Positions 38,680 to 48,311 of a DNA stretch of 64,000 bases are shown here, piece by piece. Under the pieces are notes generated by a model. It saw nothing but the letters and a program-made list of their open reading frames with translations, was not told where the DNA came from and did not search any database. Both the position numbers and the translations under genes were made by a program. The DNA lies in contig JAJEKV010000058.1 in assembly GCA_021234155.1 (NCBI GenBank), positions 7,378,992-7,442,991 on the forward strand. Direction: 5' to 3'. How positions within the stretch are numbered: the stretch's first letter is position 1; every line of letters starts with the position of its first letter. The DNA is from Isoetes taiwanensis (lineage: Eukaryota > Streptophyta > Lycopodiopsida > Isoetales > Isoetaceae).

Positions 38680-39215
38680 TCCATTGCGTTTCTAAGAAGG
38701 TTGTGGTGTTCGACCTAAACGGAGTCCTTTGCAAGACTTTTCCAAAAAAATAAAGTGGCTAGAGAACGGTTTCATCGGACACGGTAGAATCAAACACCAA
38801 GTGGATCTATCGCGGCGCGACTTGAAGGAGATGCTAGGACGAGGCATTCTGGGTTATTTCGAGTTGGTATTTGGTCATCCATGGAACTAAGGAACATCAA
38901 GGATACTTTGGAGGCAACCGGGGAAATGCGTAGAAATTGGTTGACCCTTTGGGATCGGAACAAATGTGTGAAGTTCACTAATCCCAAGGATCCAACAGTG
39001 CAAGCCTATCTTCATCAAACACTTGAGTAACATGATGGGCCGAACTTGGTATCGAGAATAAGGATGATATAATCATAGTGGATGATGATGCTCTCAAATG
39101 CTTCTACAATCAAACACAGGGCCTGAATCCACCATCTTACGATCCAAAAAAACTTTGGGATGATGATGATTTTTCTCGTGAAGTTTGTGTCTATTATGCA
39201 TAATTTGGCTATGGG
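38680..39215 (+). pseudogene. FCP1/NIF-type (HAD) phosphatase domain, broken
   Basis: The segment encodes a HAD-superfamily phosphatase core related to FCP1/small CTD phosphatases. Motif I reads KKVVVFDLNGVLCKTF (38,694-38,740), with Asn at the second acidic position (DxN instead of DxD), a variant I recall in a plant subgroup. After a frameshift it reads VGIWSSMELRNIKDTLEATG, then LWDRNKCVKFTNPKDPT (38,864-39,030). After another break come DIIIVDDDALKCFYNQ and PPSYDPKK (about 39,070-39,150), corresponding to the DDS--K--N motif. A stop after the DLNG block and two frameshifts disable it. The minus-strand gene at 57 kb carries the same domain and the same DxN change. Confidence 0.72.
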
Positions 39216-40360
39216 GATGGCCGGTGGGTGAAGTGTTAGATTCGTGCCAGTGAACTGGATAGAACGGTGACATGGAACCACACCTTGTTAAATCATTGGA
39301 AAAACATGGATTGATCCCTTAATGTTTTATTGGAATATATGATATTTTGTATGATATTTGTGCCATGTATCGATAATTTCGAAGTCCGGAATTGCCTCGT
39401 AAAATAATGCAATTTGTTATTATCAAACCTAATATTATCATCTATTGAGCAAGCAATATTTGTCTCATCTATGTTAGCAACTTGCTCTTCATTTCTGCAT
39501 ATTTCAATTCGCATATGAAAAGTCACACGTGAATCGCAACCTTATGTTATTTTTGAAGTCCAAAAAAAAAAGATTAAAAAAAACAAAAACCCCCTAGAAG
39601 ACAATAGCAGGTTGGCGTGATTTTGGAGTTGACATAATCCCAATTTAATTGGATGATGGTTGGATGTGAAAGCCTGACAAACCCGGCCGAAAAATTGTTG
39701 CTTTAGCATAGATAACTTAACCAAACATATCCATATCATACACTATCAAAAAGATCTCGGAGAGAGCTTTCCAACGCAATAAAAATCATCTCAAACAGAG
39801 CTCTGGATCAAAAGTTATGATAAAAAATGTGTTGCCGGCAGGGAAACTGCACTACATGCGTCCTTCAAGCCCTTCATGTGCCCATTATGCACCACACACA
39901 CAAAAAAAGGGCTTTTGTTGTGAGCCATTGGTTGTTGACCATTGGAAAAAAAGAGGCTAAAATCAATGGCTCAGAAATGGTGCACTCTAGATGTACGCAT
40001 TAGTACATCCATTTGAATACATCACGAAATCATAGGAAAACCTTAGTGAAAAGCGTACAAAAACACAAAGAAAACCCCCTGTTATTATGCTACATATTTG
40101 ATGGGCATGGGATTTCTATGCCTAGTACCTAATAAACGGGCGACCGAGATTATTGTCAAATTATGCGTGTTTGATTTTTGCGTAATATTTTCCTCTTTTT
40201 GAAACGGAGCCGCTTTACTATGTTCTCTCTCTTTTCCCTTCAACGAGGTCGTCAGAACAGAGCAGCTTTGTTTTCTTTGTCCCATTCAACAGCATCAGAA
40301 TATAAGTTGTCGGAATGGGGTTTCAAGGTTGCAAATCAGAAGGTAAAAGTCGGCACTTTG
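39216..40360. other. Spacer
   Basis: No gene with a signature. The plus frame at 40,178-40,423 starts with a basic, Ser/Phe-rich segment that resembles a mitochondrial presequence, but no conserved domain follows in frame. Confidence 0.3.
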
Positions 40361-40361
40361 C

Positions 40362-40439
40362 CTAAGGATTTTAGTTCTCAAGCCATGGCTAAGGGTTTTA
40401 GTTCTCAAGCCGTTTTTTCCTAAGGATTTAGTTCTTGAA
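40362..40439 (+). repeat. Three tandem units of a 22-27 bp repeat
   Basis: Units 'CTAAGGATTTTAGTTCTCAA' (40,362), 'CTAAGGGTTTTAGTTCTCAA' (40,389) and a shorter CTAAGGATTTAGTTCTTGAA (40,420). In the plus frame the first two encode KDFSSQA and KGFSSQA. Confidence 0.8.
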
Positions 40440-40566
40440 TGCCCTTCTACACAGACAGACAGGAAGCAATAAGTTCTGAACTCCACCATAGCCACCACTG
40501 ACAAAACCAAGCTTTAGTTCAAGATTTGCCACGTGTTGTACTCTCAGCCTCCATTTATTGCGTCCC

Positions 40567-40672
40567 GTAATTCACCTTAGGGCCTGCTCGACGGTGGCAC
40601 CAACCTCATCGACGACTTGCAGCTCCGCCTCGAAGCCATACGGGGCGAAATGCATGCCCCGAGGTGAATTAC
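40567..40672. repeat. Short exon-like segment inside a 16 bp inverted repeat
   Basis: GTAATTCACCTTAGGG at 40,567-40,582 and CCCCGAGGTGAATTAC at 40,657-40,672 are inverted copies (14 of 16 positions). The roughly 75 bp between them is GC-rich and open in one frame (LLDGGTNLIDDLQLRLEAIR). The boundaries also read as an AG acceptor and a GAG|GTGAAT donor, so this may be a captured exon or a true exon of a lost gene. Confidence 0.4.
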
Positions 40673-42122
40673 ATCATACATAAAGTTGAGATAGCAAGAT
40701 TCTTCTAAGAGAGGTAATGATACCTAGCCATGTTGCACATCTTCAGTCCAAGGATCATTGCATACCATGGAATAATTTAAGGGCTAAACTTAGCTACTTT
40801 TTTTTAGCACTGGAGACCAAAGAGCTTCAAGGGAAAAAGCTTGACAATAATAAGCTTACTTGCAACGGACCTGACCACTTGATGGGCCAGTATATGTACT
40901 TATGCACGTATGTACACATGCTTGGCATGCATACAACATGGAGAGCATAAATGCATGGGTTTTGTCTCTCTAAAAGGGGATTTTGCCAAGAGCTTTTGGC
41001 AGAGGTGAGGAGGCCAGAGACGAATTTCATGACAGAAGGCAAGGACTTGGAGATCGCATCAAGAATCTGCATAAATAGGCTTCTTCGGGTGGGGATTTCC
41101 ACTGATTTATTTGAGATTTTCATATGTTAGCATGATTAGATCCAGGTATACTTCCATAAACAATTCATATGTTTGAGAAGTTCATGGCTATGTCGTATAT
41201 TTGAGAAGTTGTTGTATAAGTTGGATGGTTTGCAATCAGATTGTAACATGTTGACAAGAATGGAATAACAGTGTTGTGGTGGAATAAATGTTGGGTTTTG
41301 ATGCCTTTGTGATATAACTTTGAATCTCAAGTAAAGCTTGGTGGTTCTGTGGAAGGGTAATTTGCCATCAGAATGTCGAAGTTGCATGGATTGACTTAAT
41401 TAATATTACTTGTTGTGAATCTGAGACGTTGTGTAATGGTGAATTCGCAGATCAAAAAGAGGATGAGAAAATCATATTGTTCATGTTGAATCTACATACA
41501 AAGGGCCAAAATTTAGAAGCAATAACTATATGACTGAATTGGGAGCCGAAAGTAGTTATTGAATAGTGATGTTTATGGCTAAAGAATACGCCGAATTGCT
41601 TAGAACTGCCATAGATGTGAATTCACTGTGGGTCTGTCAGGAAAGGCTTTAGCATTAAAAACGTCCATGATTCTAGAGGAATTTATCAAGAATGGTTGCT
41701 AGATTCATTTAGCAGGTCATTTGTTGCTTCTATACATTGAGAAATTATTTCTTTTTTCATATTTGTTGTTGGTAGCTTTGTCTTTCTTTTGTTTAAGAAT
41801 TAGTTATTGCCTTTAAATTTACGTTATCGCATATCAAAGATGTCGATGTTGTAGCATGCAAAGCCAGGCTCTATTTGCCAGTTCTGGAGTGTGCAGTCTG
41901 GGGAGGAGATGGTAGAAGAGTAACAATTATAACCATATAAGATTATTAATTATTAAAGTGCTTTGTTGGTTTAAACAAGAAAAGTTACTAAAGAAACATA
42001 AGGCATTGAACATTTGGTTCCTAAAGATGGAGTCTAGGTTTACAATCAGGTGGCAAGGATGACATGCAATTGCGATTATAAGATACTATAGATTTTTCAG
42101 TTGAAAATGTTGGGTTTTTGAG
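40673..42122. other. Spacer
   Basis: No domain recognised on either strand. Frames at 40,827-41,123 (minus) and 40,955-41,125 (plus) overlap and neither has a family match that I can name. Confidence 0.35.
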
Positions 42123-42891
42123 AATCCATTAGCTACGATAAGCAGTATTTTAATATAGAACATTATTATTAAAACCTTGTTACTATAGAATAACGTTAAA
42201 TGTGATTATATTAGGCTAGGAGGGCTATCAGGAGTGTATGGGGGCTTCTTGGGCATTGTTATTGCATGGAGCAGTGTTGGCATAATAGAGTAAGTTATAT
42301 TATGGTTTTGAGAATAAGGAAAAGTGAATATCATGACAATGGATAAATGGTAAGTGAAGTACATAAGTGTTGGACCAAGTGGGGATTCATACCTCCACTT
42401 GAGCTAACAAACAAGTGGAGCCCCTTTAAATGAAAAAAAAAAAAGATACTCTATAGGCATTAGGATAATGAGAGCTCCAACACCTTCTGTGGAAAGGTCT
42501 CTAAGTTTACTCGCCTCCGGCTATGGTGATTCTGGTAACAATGCCAAATGACACTTATTGTACATGTAACCGGAAGTGGCTAACTTGCTGATGAAAATTA
42601 TTATCATAATTCAAACGTTGAGGTTAGGTTGTCCAAAGGTCAAACCCTTGCTTGGATTGGGCTGGAAGAATATCTTGCTTGATGTACGAAACCAATGGTT
42701 TAAAAGTTTTGGTACTCGGTGTTACTTAACGTGAAGCAACTGCCTTCGGCTCCATTCATCACCCTAGCCATAGCCAAGCTACTTTCATTTCTATCTGCAT
42801 GTAACTTTCTTCCCTGTAATCCATTAGTGGAGCTAGTAATCCATTAGGTATGATAAGCAGTATTTTAATATAAAACATTATTAAAACCTTG
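42123..42891. repeat. Left mosaic repeat (order A-C-B-D) with 55 bp flanking direct repeats
   Basis: Outer direct repeats AATCCATTAGCTACGATAAG... (42,123-42,179) and AATCCATTAGGTATGATAAG... (42,838-42,891) bracket four blocks shared with 60.1-61.0 kb: A 42,263-42,369, C 42,371-42,440, B 42,441-42,623, D 42,627-42,812. A and D are in the same orientation at both sites. C and B are inverted as a unit at the right-hand site. A 12-base A run separates C and B. Confidence 0.75.
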
Positions 42892-44317
42892 CGGGTAAAA
42901 CCACGCTGTGGTGTTCCAATTCGGCTGTCCCCCCTGTCCCCCCAAAATGTGGCGTTGCATCCACCACTTTTGTGGTATGAAAGTATAATTATGGCACCGC
43001 TTAGTTGCCATTATTTAAGAATGGAGTCCCAATTTGTGGGGGAAATTCTAATTCAAAAACTAAAATTCAAATTCCTATTCTTTGGCCCCTTCCTGTTCTT
43101 TGCCTACGTCCTGTTCTTTGGCTCCCTCCCTGCTGCAAACTCCAATCCATTGTGGATATGGATGTCAATGAGATAATCTGTCCACAAACTGATATTTCAG
43201 ACAGGAGAAAATGAAGAAGAACCAAGGAACAAGAAATGTTGAAGAAAAGACGCCAAAGGAAAAGAAGAAGAGAAGAAAAATTGGAGCTTGCAGAATTGGC
43301 AGAAGGATCCGGTTCATCAAGAAGTGCAAGCAGTAAACGCCGTATTGTCCTTAATTTGCTAACGTCTTTCTATAAACAGACCAAAATAATGGAGGATAGC
43401 ACGAAGAAAGAAATTTTACTTGAGTTTTTGAGGGATAAAACATTGGAAAAATTCATAGGTGAAGAATTAAAGGATTGGAAGCCAAGAGCATCGTTATAAG
43501 GAGCCTCTGGAACTCCATGCAGACTGTCAAACTCTCTACCAGTAATGACTGCCTAGCAGCCAAGAATAGCTGTCTTGTAATGTCTGTACCACGCCATGCA
43601 GATTCTGAAACAAGTGACAAAATCAGCCAGTGAGATCTTGGAAAGGTATTAGGTGTTCACCCAAGAAACCTACAAAAGGCAAAGAAAAAGAGGGAAGAGA
43701 TCGATTACAATGGTGGAAAATGGGTTTCTTACAAGAGGGCTGAAAGATTCGATGCAATTTCATATGAACATATAGAAAAGATTCAAAATTTTTGGATTGA
43801 GAACACCAGAGTGTCTCGTAACACAAAGGATGTTAGAACTAGAAGATTGGAGAGAAATGTAAGAGAAGAACATGCTGCCCACTATCTGGAGGAATCACAG
43901 GTTAGTTTATTTTTGTTATTCATGTTTTCTTAGTTATGGTGCTTAGTTGGTGGTGCATGTGGTGGTTATTGTGTTGTACAGTGATTGTGGAGTACTGTAT
44001 GCAGCATGTGAATTGTGTACACTGTAGTTGACTCTAGTCTGAAATGCAATATTTAATGTTTGGAATATTAAGAAATGACATAATTGAGTACTCCTTTACT
44101 GGGTGTGTGTACAGTCTAAAAATATTTGAGAATGATAACTAACTGATCCTAAGATACAAATTTTTTTGTTGAATAAAGACAATTTTTTGTCAGATTCAAG
44201 CACAGCTCTGTTGGAAAGTATAATATATTAAAAAAGGGATCTTACAAATTTTGGCTTTACAAAATTTGGTTTTCCATTGAAAGCTATGTACCCGAGAACT
44301 AAATTTACATGCATTTC

Positions 44318-44848
44318 CTAAGCAATAGGAAATGCTGGTATGACTGGCTCGAGAACTGGTGCATCCAAAATTATTGTTTTCTGCACTAAAGCATCTAAGC
44401 TTTCTGCGGTCATCCCAGAATTTAACAGGATGAGGTTTGCCAGTGCTTCCTGCATTCCCTGGTAGTAAGAACGCAACCATGCCAGTAATTTCCGTTGTTG
44501 CAGAGTCAGAGCGGACAAGTGACAGAGAACAAATAAACCAGCTGCCCTTGCAGCAGCATGTAACATAAGCTCATGGACCTTGTCTAAGAGCTCACTTCCT
44601 GTCAATCTGACCCCAAGCATAGCGATTGAAGGCCCAATATCCAATCTGTTATATGCCTTTAGGTTGGATTCGAAATCAGCAAAGAAGGTGGATTTATGCA
44701 TTTCCACCTTCAGAGATTGGTCACGAGCCCTGTTTAACATGTGCCGAATGCCCTCCTCGCTCACCCTACAATAGCCGTAGTGATCTCTGAACATCCCTCC
44801 TACCATGTTGCCGGAATGAACTTGTTCGAATTGAGAATGAAATGCCAA
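44318..44848 (-). CDS. Unknown 176-residue ORF inside the transposase intron
   Basis: An uninterrupted minus-strand frame opens with LAFHSQFEQVHSGNMVGGMF and ends at a stop after PVIPAFPIA. It is helix-rich, with an Ala/Leu-rich middle (LMLHAAARAAGLFVL) and a basic/aromatic patch (KLLAWLRSYYQGMQEALANL). The listed start is TTG, not ATG, and the frame stays open a little upstream, so it is probably an exon of something larger. I do not recognise the family. Ordinary amino-acid composition and length suggest a former coding region. It runs antisense to the transposase and parallel to the LINE and the Ulp1 gene. Confidence 0.4.
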   Translation of the reverse strand: MAFHSQFEQVHSGNMVGGMFRDHYGYCRVSEEGIRHMLNRARDQSLKVEMHKSTFFADFESNLKAYNRLDIGPSIAMLGVRLTGSELLDKVHELMLHAAARAAGLFVLCHLSALTLQQRKLLAWLRSYYQGMQEALANLILLNSGMTAESLDALVQKTIILDAPVLEPVIPAFPIA

Positions 44849-45005
44849 AAAATCGACGCAGAAGCGAGGATTTAGGACCCAGATCCTTTTCTAATGATTA
44901 GAAGAGGAATGTAATTATTATCAGGGTGTACGAATTTCAGAAATGTTTATGAGAGCAGGCTAGGCAGATTTCTTATATCAGACGAAAGAGGATAAAAGTG
45001 ATGTG

Positions 45006-45715
45006 ATGTGATATGTGGTGTCGTGATGGTGTGGTGTGGTGTGGTGTGGTGTGGTGTGGTGTGGGGTGGGGTGCGTTATGTTCATGGTGTCATGTGGGTG
45101 TGTGCATGTTAATGTATGATATGTGTGGATTCAATTTTATTTATTCTCCCCCCTCACCCCACCACACCCCATCATCTATCCCACCACCATAGACTACTAC
45201 CACATCTTTGCGACCACCACATTACTACCACATGCACCACATTGTCCATTACCACCACACTCCACCACACTCCACCGTATCCTACACCACACCCCTCCAC
45301 CACACTCCACCATATCCCACACCACACCCCTCCACCACACTCCACCACCACACTCAACCATGTACCACACCACACCCCTCCACCACCACCACCACCCACC
45401 ACACTCAATCATGTACCACACCACACCCCTCCACCACCACCACCACCACACTCCACCACATCACATCACACCACAATCCACAATACCACACCACCACTAC
45501 ACCCCCCACCACACACCACCACCACCACCACACTCCACCACACCACATCACACCACCACATACCACTACACACACCACCACCACCACCCCCCACCACCAC
45601 ACCCCACCACCACTCCACACTCCACCATTTGGTGTATGGTGTATGGTGTGTGGTGAATGGTGTGGTGTGTGGTGGGGTGTGGTGTGGTGTGTGGTAATGT
45701 ACACAGCACTAAGGT
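45006..45715. repeat. (CCAC/CACACC)n satellite with inverted arms
   Basis: GTGTGG repeats (45,028-45,070) are followed by about 450 bp of CCACCACAC wording (45,150-45,615) and then by GGTGTATGG/GTGTGGTG repeats (45,628-45,710). The arms can fold back on the centre. ORFs here of up to 190 residues are His/Pro/Thr artefacts. The C-rich strand is the sense strand of the transposase. Confidence 0.85.
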
Positions 45716-47327
45716 GCTCGTTCTGGTGAATATGATGAGTGTGGGGCATGGTATAGTGCATGGTTTGGTTTGGTATACACATCCTAACAGTTTAGTGTTC
45801 ATTTCATGCAGATGCTATTGTTTTTCAAGAGGTTTCTGGATCAACATCCAGAAATTAAGATTCGTCTTCGAGCTTTTGAGAAGCTAAACCCTGGTTTGTT
45901 GTGAAATTGAAGGACTTCAATAGTTGTTGTTGCATTCAGCACGTGAGGATGCAAATGCTAGTGGATGGACTCAATGGGATGAGAACTAAACATCCAAAGA
46001 ATTGCACTTGCACCTGCGATGTTTGTAGATCGCATGAACTTGGTCAATGCAGGGCACACCAGCATAAAATTGCAAGCACATGAAACTTGTGGAGATCTAT
46101 ATTGTGTCCAAAGAGTGAATTAGATGAGTTTCACAAGAAGGCGTGCATCCTTGGAAATTGTGAGCTGTGTGGAATCAAGAAGTTTCAGACCTGTCCCATG
46201 GAAGGAAGTGGCAGTAACAGGAACATGAAAGTGAAATGGGAGTACATTGACTATGAAAAAGACAACGTCTCGAGTTCTGGTAGGAGACTGACTCATCAGT
46301 ACAATGAGACAGAACCCAAGGAGCTTCTGGATAAACTGAAAGAGCGTCTAAAAATCTTTCCACTGCATAATTTCAGGTACCAATGGCAGGCAAAACAATT
46401 TGAGGAGCTTCTGGAGAATATCCCAGCAGATGCATGTCTTTCGGTAGTGGATTTTGCAGAGAACTATACATTCAAGAACAAGAAGGAGGTGCAGTCGATG
46501 CGCTGGGTCAATAACCAGATTACCATTTTGGTTCAAATAACATATCAGTACGACTCAGTGGCAGATGAGATTATCAAGGAAACACATTACTATGTATCAG
46601 ATGATAGAAAACACGATACTTTGTTTCAGGCAACATCGCTTCATGAAGCACCACAAATATCCGGAGCGGGGAAGGAAGGTGCCAAAGAGACATTATGTGT
46701 TTTCGGATGGTGCAAAGATCTCAATTCAAGGCTTCTAGACCATTTTACTTTTCTCGGCTAGGTACATAACGCATAATCGATGTCTATATGATGTGGAATT
46801 TTTTTGGTTCTAACCACGGGAAAGGTGAACACGATGGCAAAGCTGCTGAGTTGAAGAGATGGTTAAGACAACTGCAATTAAAATACAGCAGCATAAAATT
46901 GGGTAATGCTCATGAAGTGGTAGAAGTTGCCGAAGAGATGTTTACTTGTGGAACATCCGAGTGGATGAACACATCTGAAACCAGTAAGAGGAAGAATATA
47001 AAAAGGTTCTTTTGGGAAGTCAAGGTGGAGGATATAGATAGAAAGAAAGCATGGGGTGCAGAAAGGATTTTGGACACTAGGCAGATCCATTGTGTACATG
47101 CATTCAATCCTGAATCTCCATTGCAGTTGCACACGAGGGAACTTTCATGCTTCTGCAGCTACTGCTTGGATGGCATGTGGGACAGTTGTGTGAACAAGCA
47201 CTATGTTGATGATTGGAAACTTCAAGTTATTGTACCATCCTCCAATGTGCATGCTGACATTGAGGACCATAAATCCAGCAGGTCCTTGTTTTCCTCCAAT
47301 CCCACGATGTTAGCAGAGGCACTTAGA

Positions 47328-47338
47328 GTTGGTGATAA
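47328..47338. repeat. LINE target-site duplication, copy next to the poly(A) tail
   Basis: GTTGGTGATAA, immediately before the T run that is the reverse complement of the LINE poly(A) tail. It is identical to 55,039-55,049. Joining the two sides restores the transposase reading VGDNFAVVAP. Confidence 0.85.
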
Positions 47339-47340
47339 AA

Positions 47341-47353
47341 TTTTTTTTTTTTT
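47341..47353 (-). other. LINE poly(A) tail
   Basis: Thirteen T on the plus strand, directly abutting the target-site duplication side. It marks the 3' end of the minus-strand LINE. Confidence 0.85.
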
Positions 47354-47701
47354 GAAAGCAAGAGACAGTTTTGTCATTAATTATAAAATCTCAAGTACAT
47401 AGCATAGATGTGTTTAATGGGAAAACACATAATCAGCATTGTTAAGCAGCTAAGAGTCTCATATTATAGAAATTATGAGCTCTATAACATGCAAATGAAG
47501 TATTCACGACTGTGATAGTCTAAGATATCCAAAATGGTTGAGAATACAGATAATCAGTCGAAGAAGAACCGTTTAGCTTGAGATGGAAAATTTCTTGAAC
47601 AGAGAGCACCTGCGAAACATATAATCTTTCCCAAAAATAAACCTAGATCAGAGTTAGAACAGAGCAGGATCATGCTTAAGACAGGGTAATGAAGATGGTG
47701 T

Positions 47702-48163
47702 TTATGGCTCGGCAAAGAGAACAGAGTTGAAATAGGCATTGAAAGGATCAGTGGAGCCAAAGAAGTAATGGTTAAGGCCCCAATTATTGATGTAAAATAG
47801 CCGGAATTTGTCTTTGTCCTCCAAGAGTAACAGCAAAGATCCATAAAGATCAGCAAGCATTTTGTGATTGTAGTACATTGTTCTATATCTGATCAGCTGC
47901 CTTTCCGTCAGAATGAAGCTGTGATTGAATAAGAAGACCCAGAGGCAATGTATCTGAACCACCTCTCTACAGAAAATTGAAGCCCATAAGTCATCAATGT
48001 CCTTCTGATAACTCATGTGACTTCTTCTCATGAGATAGGATTCCATGGAGAAGGCAATGTCATTCTTCATGATGCTGTCCGTAGGAGCTTGGCAGAAAGC
48101 TGGACTGTCATCAAACTTTGTTGCCCCATCTCCACGAAGGAAGTTAAGATACTCTAGGATCAT
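47702..48163 (-). CDS. Extra 3' ORF of the LINE, unknown
   Basis: A 153-residue open frame lies between the end of ORF2 and the poly(A) tail. It starts MILEYLNFLRGDGATKFDD and ends NAYFNSVLFAEP. It is rich in aromatic and Leu residues (LYGSLLLLLEDKDKFRLFYI). It lacks the DEDD pattern of RNase H, which some plant LINEs carry at this place. It could be a frame-shifted ORF2 extension, an independent ORF3, or captured host sequence. Unlike ORF1 and ORF2 it has no stop over 460 bp. Confidence 0.45.
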   Translation of the reverse strand: MILEYLNFLRGDGATKFDDSPAFCQAPTDSIMKNDIAFSMESYLMRRSHMSYQKDIDDLWASIFCREVVQIHCLWVFLFNHSFILTERQLIRYRTMYYNHKMLADLYGSLLLLLEDKDKFRLFYINNWGLNHYFFGSTDPFNAYFNSVLFAEP

Positions 48164-48311
48164 CAGAAAGAAAAGAATTAGAATTCACAACATTCAAATT
48201 TGAAGCAAATAAATCAAAGTAACCCTTAAATTCTCCAAAACTCTCCCATTTCCTGTCATAGTTAGTCCGATATTTCCTTTTATGAGCAGTGGCAATGGTT
48301 TCAAAATCAAA

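Larger units (their letters stand above)
43901..45811 (+). other. Intron 1 of the transposase gene
   Basis: The GT donor follows ...EESQ and the ATGCAG acceptor precedes MLLFFKRF, so the reading phase is kept (phase 0). The 1.9 kb intron contains a minus-strand ORF (44,318-44,848) and the CCAC satellite. It is unusually rich in foreign content for one intron. Confidence 0.65.

Noticed and set aside
44318-44848. DOG1/TGA-factor-like domain for the intron ORF
   Set aside because: Only a vague helix-rich similarity around LTLQQRKLL; no diagnostic motif.
45116-45802. Long overlapping His/Pro/Thr-rich and Trp/Gly/Val-rich ORFs on both strands
   Set aside because: They are all products of the CCAC/GTGG satellite, which is open in several frames by composition alone.
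46175-46536. Minus-strand ORFs across the transposase exon
   Set aside because: They are shadows of the plus-strand coding frame, which carries the conserved motifs.
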